Positions 57,375-64,000 of a DNA stretch of 64,000 nucleotides are shown one piece after another. The DNA is from Hevea brasiliensis (Eukaryota > Streptophyta > Magnoliopsida > Malpighiales > Euphorbiaceae). The notes under the pieces were generated by a model. That model saw only the letters and a program-made list of their open reading frames with translations, had not been told where the DNA came from and searched no databases. Positions within the stretch are counted from its first letter, which is position 1; every line of letters starts with the position of its first letter. The translations under genes and the position numbers were made by a program. The stretch covers positions 105,000,480 through 105,064,479 of the forward strand of contig NC_079499.1 of NCBI RefSeq assembly GCF_030052815.1, read 5' to 3'.

Positions 57375-60300
57375 TTAGTTATCTTTGTCGTCTTCAGTAT
57401 CCTGCAGAAGGGCACCCCTCACTTTTGCCCTGTACAAACATTTTATGAGTCATTGATAAGAGAAACATAGGTTCATATAATGTAATATTCTTAAGTACCT
57501 GCGATATGCGGGCACAACACGATTGGCGACTTTCTTTGAGACTGGATCTTGAGCTGATTGTTTGTCTGTTGAAGAAGATGCCAGAAAACTGTTATTCCCC
57601 CCCTTTAGAAATGATCAAATAACTTACAAAATAGTTACAGTTTTAGCACATACAAAAAGATAAAAAATATGCATATGCAACAATCAAGGCCAGCTTGGAC
57701 TTAAAGAGGTTGTTAAACCGAAAAAAGAAATACTGGATCAGCAGCTGGTTCCTGGTTAACCCGATCCAACCAGCAAGACAAGTCCAGCTCTAAGAACATT
57801 GCCCTCCACAATGTGCATAGTGACCAGATTCCAGAAATGATTTTCAGTCCTAATCCCTATATTTTTCTTTGATTCTCTTATTATCTGTTAGATTCCACTT
57901 AAATCTGCAACTTGGAAGCAAGCTTCTAATTCAATGTGAAACCAAATCCAGTTGAAAGGGTATCCAGTATACTTTTCCAGTTTTGATTTTGAAACACTCC
58001 ATCTGCAAAATAGTCTCGCATGCACAATGGAATAATGGAGATGTACATGGGTATGTTAGGTAGGACATAGCCAAACTTGTAATAAGATTGCATCACATGA
58101 GTTACTAATTTTGTTTGGTGCACAGAAAAAAAAAATTATATTGTAATGTAATGCAATGCCAATTATATTATGTAATCACCATTACTTTAGTTACTGTTAT
58201 TCTCATTACATATAAAACGTGTGTATTCGTGATTATACCATTAGTTTTTTAGCACTTTTTTTTTTCTACTGCTACCACAATCACCATCCTTACTCTTGCA
58301 GATGCCACCCATCCACCACCACCATTGCCCAACAACCACCACCACCAACGGTGGAGCTTGCCCAATTGAAGGGGCCAAATTAAATTTATACAAATAAGTT
58401 GTAATTTGTAAATATATTAGTTTAAATTGATAAATGAAATTAATCACTTTTTAGTATATGCTATTAAAATATAAATTAAAAATCTTAATTTCATTCATAA
58501 AACAAAATATTTTCAATCAAATAAAAAGGCAAATAAAATAATTATAAATGAATAAATATCTAAAAAGCAATGGTAATTTAATAAATACTCTCTTGATGTT
58601 GAATGATTTTCAACTATATAATTGTGAAATCATCAAATTAAATTTATATAAATAAAATTTTTTATACAAATAAGTTGTAATTTATGAATATATTAGTTTA
58701 AATTCACAAAAGAAATTACTCACTTTTTAATATATGCTACTCATATGTAAATTAAAAATTTTAATTTCATTCATAACATAAAATATTTTCAATAAAACAA
58801 AAAAGCAAATTGTTTTAAAAAAATTAAAAAAGCAAACAGAACAATTACAAAAAAATAAAAATCTAAAAAGTAATAGTAATTTAATAAATACACGATTGTG
58901 AATGATTTTCAACTTTGTAATTGTGAAAGTATTTACCAATATAATTTATATTCTTGATTCATGAACTTTTATCTATCAAATAAATGAATAAGAAATAATA
59001 AATAATTATGAATAAAAAAGAAAACAATGAACTTTAATTTTTTTTTTTTATCATAACTAAATGAATTTATTTTCACTTTCTTCTGTAAATTTCTTTCAAA
59101 ATTCTCAACTTTCTTCTTTTAATTTGTTTTATGTATTTCTTTTTTTCGTTTTCTCTATTTATAGGAGTTTAATTGTTTAAGTGTGTTTGGTGTTCCTATA
59201 TTATTTAGGAATCTATTGCAACAAAAGTAAAGAATTCTATTAATATTATAATACAAATTTTAATAGTTACCGTGTAAAAAGCTAAAGTTCATGAATATTG
59301 GGGCCACCATCAAGCAACATTACTAAATACTTTTTTTTGGAACCCCCTGGTCAACTGAGGGGTCTGCCCCTGACCACCACCAGCACTGCTGCCCTCTGGC
59401 CACCAACAACACCACCACCGCCACTACTATCGAGTAAGCTAAATATATGAATGAAAATTATCATTCGACTATTTTGTTTTTGCAACCAAACATAGGATTA
59501 GAATGAGCATTCCAATAATGTTTTCATTTGATCACATTACATTCAGTTCATTCTACCAAACATGACCTTGGTCCACTTCATTTACAGATTATCTGATTAT
59601 CTCAAGGTATATAATTCATAATTGATATAATATGAACATCAGAAAGATGCAAAGAGGATGCACACCTGGGGAATCTCGTGAGCCATTATTACTTGGAAAA
59701 ACAGAAGCACCTGTCTTATCTAAAGAGTTCATTTTTTGTAACTTCTGCCGCTTCTTCAATTGGCTCTGGATACTTCCACTATCCTCCTGACAAAAAAAGT
59801 AAATTTTTTGTCAAAATATGGTGTGGGTAAGCATTTTCAAACCAACATGCTTAATAGCAGTTCAATTAGCCATTATAAGTTAGAATTTTGTGACATCTTT
59901 ATTTACTGAATATTGGCAAATCAAGACATTAATGATCAACATAACTCCATAAAACTTGTCAATTAAACAATGAACTAGAGGCGAAAAGCAAAGCAACCAC
60001 CAGTAAGGATTTTCACTATAATTACAAAAACTGAAATGTCCCGGTACAGTCAAGTAACCTAACTTTGAGATATCAAAATACCACAGCACCATCAATTTTT
60101 GGCATTAAGGCATGATCATAATTAAAACAAGTAGAAGGTTTATCTGTTATCTCTTATTACAGGGGGGAAATATTCCTAACATTACTAGTGATGTGGGTGA
60201 GGAAAAGCCAAAAAGAAAATTTACTTGGGCAAAGTTCAAAAAAAATACATTGTGATTTGGCACTCTGACACTTCAAGTACAGTTTTCTTGTTTAATCAAT

Positions 60301-63300
60301 TCAGTGCATGAACTTCTTTCCGTTAGCTGGTCATGTGTTTTTGTTAAAAATTCTATTAGCTAGTATTTAAAAAATTTGGACATTAAAAAAGACCCCTAGA
60401 AACCAAAACTTTTAATTTTTTTTTCATGGACTAAAATTCCCCCTTAAAAGGCGTTACCAGTCTTGTTTGATGTTCTTCATACAGAATTTGCAGGATTTTA
60501 TCTTTCTAGAAAGCAGGTGCATCTTCATGATTTATAAACTGCAAAAAAAAATTAACCAGATTTCCGCGGGAGTCTTTATTTTTAATTTGAAGTACTATTT
60601 AGAGTCCCTCCTTGTTAATTTAGGATAATATTATTCCTTTTATTTTTCCTTTTAGAGTCTAAATTCCAGAGATTTAAGATTAAATTTGAAGTCCAATGTC
60701 TTGGTGATTAGAATCAGTTTTGGTTCTATAAATACCTATGTTCATGATGTTATTTCCGTAGTTAATCAATAAGAATTCTTACAGTTTTATCTCCAGTTAT
60801 GTAATTCTATCCTCATTTTGATGCCTATATTTGTTCATTGGTATTGTTTGCACTGTTCACAGGTACTAATCATAAGTTACTGTTTATAGGAATTGTTCAA
60901 GGATTTTGATCATTTTTGTTCACAGCAACTGGTCTGCAAGCTGTCCTACTTCACTAACAGTAGCAGGTAAATGATGTAGTGTAAGCAGAAAGCTACACGC
61001 ACTACATGAGGTTGCTCAAGGCTCCAAGACAGATGTAAAATTGAAGTCAGAAAACCAATAGCAATGGTTCATTTCCACACATAAAACATCCCTAACAATA
61101 AAATAATAATACAATATGTTTGAAAATAGTGATGAGCAAGCATACCTCTTCAACTGATATTGCTTTTGTCAATTGAGAGGTGCGTCCTTGCTCTGATGAC
61201 ACAATCAAAGAAAAAACTGACAATTAATTCCAGGAAAATAAGTTTTTATCTGTCTAAAGAGAAAGAGAGTAAAGGTTGAATTTCGCAGACTTCATTGCTA
61301 CAGAGAAAAGACTAAATTCCTCAACCAAAGATAGTTTATGAAGTCTGCTGGCAGCAGCCACTAAAGGTCTTTAAAAGGCATGCTAAGGTTGGTTTAATGC
61401 TAAACAGGGTTTTCTGCATTTTCCAGCTTTATGATAACCAATGAAAAGGTTAAATTTAAGACAAAGTTGATGTTGGATGTTAGAGAACAAATAAGAAGCC
61501 TTATACAATTTTACTAAATTGACTATCGTTAGTTGACAAAAGTTACATTGATTTACACACAGTCACAACCACTGGAGCTTATAATCCTCAATGTACTTGG
61601 ATTTCTAAGATCTCTAATGAATATAAACAAATACATTAATAATAAGAAACCATACTTTTCCAAGTAGGACTGCCAGATTAATAATAAGAAAATCATACAT
61701 TGAATAAGAAAAGAGCTAACAATTTCATAAACAGAAAATAGAAGACAACCTTGTACAACCAAATTCTGCACAAATTTAAAAGCCCTGAAGAGCCCAAAGG
61801 ACATATTTTCCATAGCATCATTCGCAGCAGAGTCCACAAGTTTTGTCAGAGAAATGGAAATCACAGGCATTCCTTTTGATTTCTGAGCAACTAATTTTGC
61901 ATGTAGTGGACCTAAAACACAGAATACAAACAACACATGAATCTGGTATATTTCTTACTGTAATTCCTGAATTCAGATACTTATATTCCTTCAAGAAAAC
62001 AATATTAAAGTTCAGAAGATAATTGAATATCAACCCCCATGGATTGACCATACTGAGTATATAAAGGTTCCACAAAAAAAAAAAAAAGTTTTCTGTATCA
62101 ATGATATGACCACAACTGCAATTCTTAACAGTCTTCAAACCAAAACCAATTCTATAACAATCAACCATTGAATCTCTGCAGTACCGCTTTGCCATCCCCA
62201 AGCCCAGGGCCACGAACCAAAACAAGGATTTGGATTGAAATAAAGCCTCCAAAATTTGTAGCAAGCTTTAAGACTTGTTCATCTATGCTCAACCACATCA
62301 AATTTCTAACAACTACCATTTAGTCATATTGTGACTCACTAATGTTGACATGTATATTTTGGGTATTCATTCAGCTGGATACCAGAAAAAATAAATTTTA
62401 TAAATCAAACCACATATAAGATTTTATGGGCTACATAACAAAATTCACAGTGAGGATTCAAACTTCCTTTAATTAGAATCTAATCAATATAAAGTAGAAC
62501 CACCTTAAGGCATCACAGATAAAATTAAAAAAAAAAAAAAAAAATTCACGGCCACAAATAAATTAAGGTTCAAAGTTTGTAATAATTGCTAGTGCATCTA
62601 GCTCACCCTATAGCCTCATTTAATATTCAAAATCAGATACAGTAGACTAAGACTTCAAAACTTACAAGTCAGAACCCTCAATTTAAGTAATGTGATAGGA
62701 CTAACACACAGTTCTCATTTGGAAATTACTTGCACATGAAAAATACAAGATATAGCAAAATTGAATAAGTACTAATCATTTCCAGGGAAAAATACAACAC
62801 ATAAGGAGTCATCAGGGGTAGGAAGAAGAAAAGATTATCAATCACCATCTGGGTCTGAATTTTTCTCCAGAACAAGCTTTACATCTTCAGATTTAAAAGA
62901 GGCTACAATGTAGTCAACAAAGTCAGACCAGGAGCCCCCAATTCCAATGCTATCCCTCTGCATATCGGATTAAGAAAAAAAAAATAATATTGCCAGGATG
63001 TCAATCCTGAAACAATATATGAGAAATACAGAAACCTTCTCATGATTAACTGATTAACCATTCCTTTAAACTATCACACCAAATAAAGCAGAAATGAAAA
63101 TTGACAAGAACTTTCAAAAAAAAAAAAAGTGCAGCTACAACTTCTCTGAAGAAATATCTTTCTTCTTCTTTTTTTTTTTTTTTTTTTTTTTTGGGTTTTG
63201 CAGTATTCTACTGTTGCAGCACAAAATCATTGGATGCATAATCAATCAACCAAATACAAAGTTAAAATTTCTATCAGTGTGCAAGGTTTCCCGCATTACA

Positions 63301-63778
63301 GGCGATATGAGGGTTGGATGTAATCAACATTCTCCTTGGATTGCGAGGAGGTTATTCCTATGGTTTAAATCAATGACTTCAAGGTCACAATAAAGCAACA
63401 CAGAAGCTCAAATTCGGACAAAGGAATAAAATATAAAAAGCTATAAAGCTGAAATGTACACAATCAAAAGGAATTTGCTTCGTTTTCATTGCATCATCTC
63501 AGCAACAATATAGAGGGTATTAGCATAGAGAGAGAACATGGATTAAACTCAAAACAAGAGAATCAAACAGAACTGACCATATCCTCAAGCTGCAAAACCG
63601 ATTTAACGGTCTCTAATGTGTGTAAGTGATAATCAGTTACTTGAATTTTGAGGTTATAGTAATCAGGAGCAAAAATCCGCATCAAGAATCGACGCAATGG
63701 AACCGAAACCGAATCTGAGCTCCTCGACCATTCGACTTTGGGTTCAGCATAGATGGGTTCAAACTCTTCAAAACCCAT
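57375..63778 (-). CDS. XRCC4/XLF/PAXX-superfamily-like protein (uncharacterised plant gene)
   Basis: Seven exons on the minus strand: 63578-63778, 62846-62957, 61750-61911, 61146-61192, 59666-59786, 57499-57565 and 57375-57429; 254 residues. All junctions are GT-AG and the phases agree. The N-terminal ~120 residues look like a small beta-rich head: PLRRFLMRIFAPDYYNLKIQ followed by VTDY, then SWSDFVDYIVASF and EDVKLVLE. The pattern of a VTD strand followed by a helix is like that of the XRCC4 superfamily heads. A helical stalk follows (AANDAMENMSFGLFRAFKFVQNL, SIQSQLKKRQKLQKMN), then a disordered linker and a basic-acidic tail, VPAYRRAKVRGALLQ then DTEDDKDN. This head-stalk-tail order and length (about 200-300 residues) suggest a PAXX- or XLF-like factor of non-homologous end joining in the nucleus. 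The gene structure is well supported; the function is inference. Confidence 0.85.
58372..58930. repeat. Diverged tandem duplication of about 276 bp in an intron
   Basis: AAGTTGTAATTTGTAAATAT at about 58396 recurs as AAGTTGTAATTTATGAATAT at 58672. Both are followed by the same order of blocks (TCACTTTTTA, TTAATTTCATTCATAA, AATATTTTCAAT, AATAAATA, GAATGATTTTCAAC). It sits in the intron between exons 5 and 6 of the XRCC4-like gene. Flanking (CCA)n-rich blocks at 58305-58350 and 59377-59430, and terminal stretches rich in ATTACAT, hint that the whole 58130-59570 region is a decayed non-autonomous DNA transposon. Confidence 0.6.
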
Positions 63779-64000
63779 CCTCCTCTTTCAATTGAGGGTT
63801 CAAAACCAGAGTTCTGCGTTCAAGGTAAAGGACTACGCCTGTGTTTACTAGCAGAAAAGTAGGGAAAGGATGTTTTCTGAAAAATATTTTCTTTTTTTTT
63901 AAATAAATAGAAATTAAAAAAATGCAAAAGTGCTAAAACCATCCTAACTTAAAACTTGTTTTGCGAAAAACACCCTTTTTTTCCAGTGACTCGAATAATT
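63779..64000. other. Upstream flank of the XRCC4-like gene
   Basis: Contains the 5' leader and the start of the promoter of the minus-strand gene; no other feature is seen before the window ends. Confidence 0.5.

Noticed and set aside
60200..60950. Possible LTR remnant (CTATAAATACC and nearby) in an intron of the XRCC4-like gene
   Set aside because: TATA-like and terminal features are too weak, and no TG...CA ends or target duplication could be found.
61818..62264. 148-residue antisense-exon-overlapping frame
   Set aside because: It reads through intron 2 sequence in the wrong frame next to exon 3; the spliced model uses 61750-61911 instead.

Overview
The window is nuclear plant DNA. It has AT-rich spacers, genes split by GT-AG introns, plant-only gene families (CHX exchanger, NAC factor, PPR protein, ABCG half-transporter) and plant retrotransposons. 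The gene set and the protein resemblances point to a woody eudicot, perhaps a rosid of the Malpighiales; this placement is inference and the species cannot be named from sequence alone.

Layout. At 1-433 (-) is the first exon of a cation/H+ exchanger (CHX) gene that runs off the left edge. SAL1 (PAP/inositol polyphosphate phosphatase, 8 exons, +) is at 1376-6832. It converges on the branched-chain 2-oxoacid dehydrogenase E1-alpha gene (9 exons, -) at 7543-11667. From 12428 to about 24191 is a nest of retroelements: a probable solo LTR of a long-LTR Ty3/gypsy element is split by a second, internally deleted Ty3/gypsy element (12950-22107, 5-bp target duplication AGCTA), whose 5' LTR is itself split by a head-to-head complex of TRIM units (13536-14647, target duplication TCATG). 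From 24198 to 28870 is gene-poor AT-rich DNA. A XND1/NAC104-like NAC gene (3 exons, -) is at 28871-29771, and a hAT-like non-autonomous element at 30414-31496. HDA14 (class II histone deacetylase, 8 exons, -) is at 33619-44249, with an RTE LINE, a probable Copia solo LTR and a tRNA-derived SINE in its introns. ABCG5 (+, intronless) is at 48116-49996 and an intronless E-type PPR gene (+) at 51044-52816. An unrecognised plant gene (2 exons, +) at 55682-56649 converges on a small 7-exon gene (-) at 57375-63778, whose product resembles the XRCC4/XLF/PAXX superfamily.

The genes are independent transcription units, not a cluster with a shared pathway. Individual roles are retrograde stress signalling (SAL1), branched-chain amino acid catabolism (E1-alpha), xylem differentiation (XND1), organellar deacetylation (HDA14), export of lipidic or cuticle-type substrates (ABCG5), organelle RNA processing (PPR) and possibly DNA end joining (XRCC4-like).

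Exon borders were placed by hand from reading frame, GT-AG (one GC-AG) junctions and remembered family sequences. In every multi-exon model, phases match at each junction and the summed length is a multiple of three. The most unusual structure is the TRIM complex: six LTR copies in about 1.1 kb arranged as a long foldback, placed inside the 5' LTR of a larger element that shares its first ten terminal bases and its primer-binding site.
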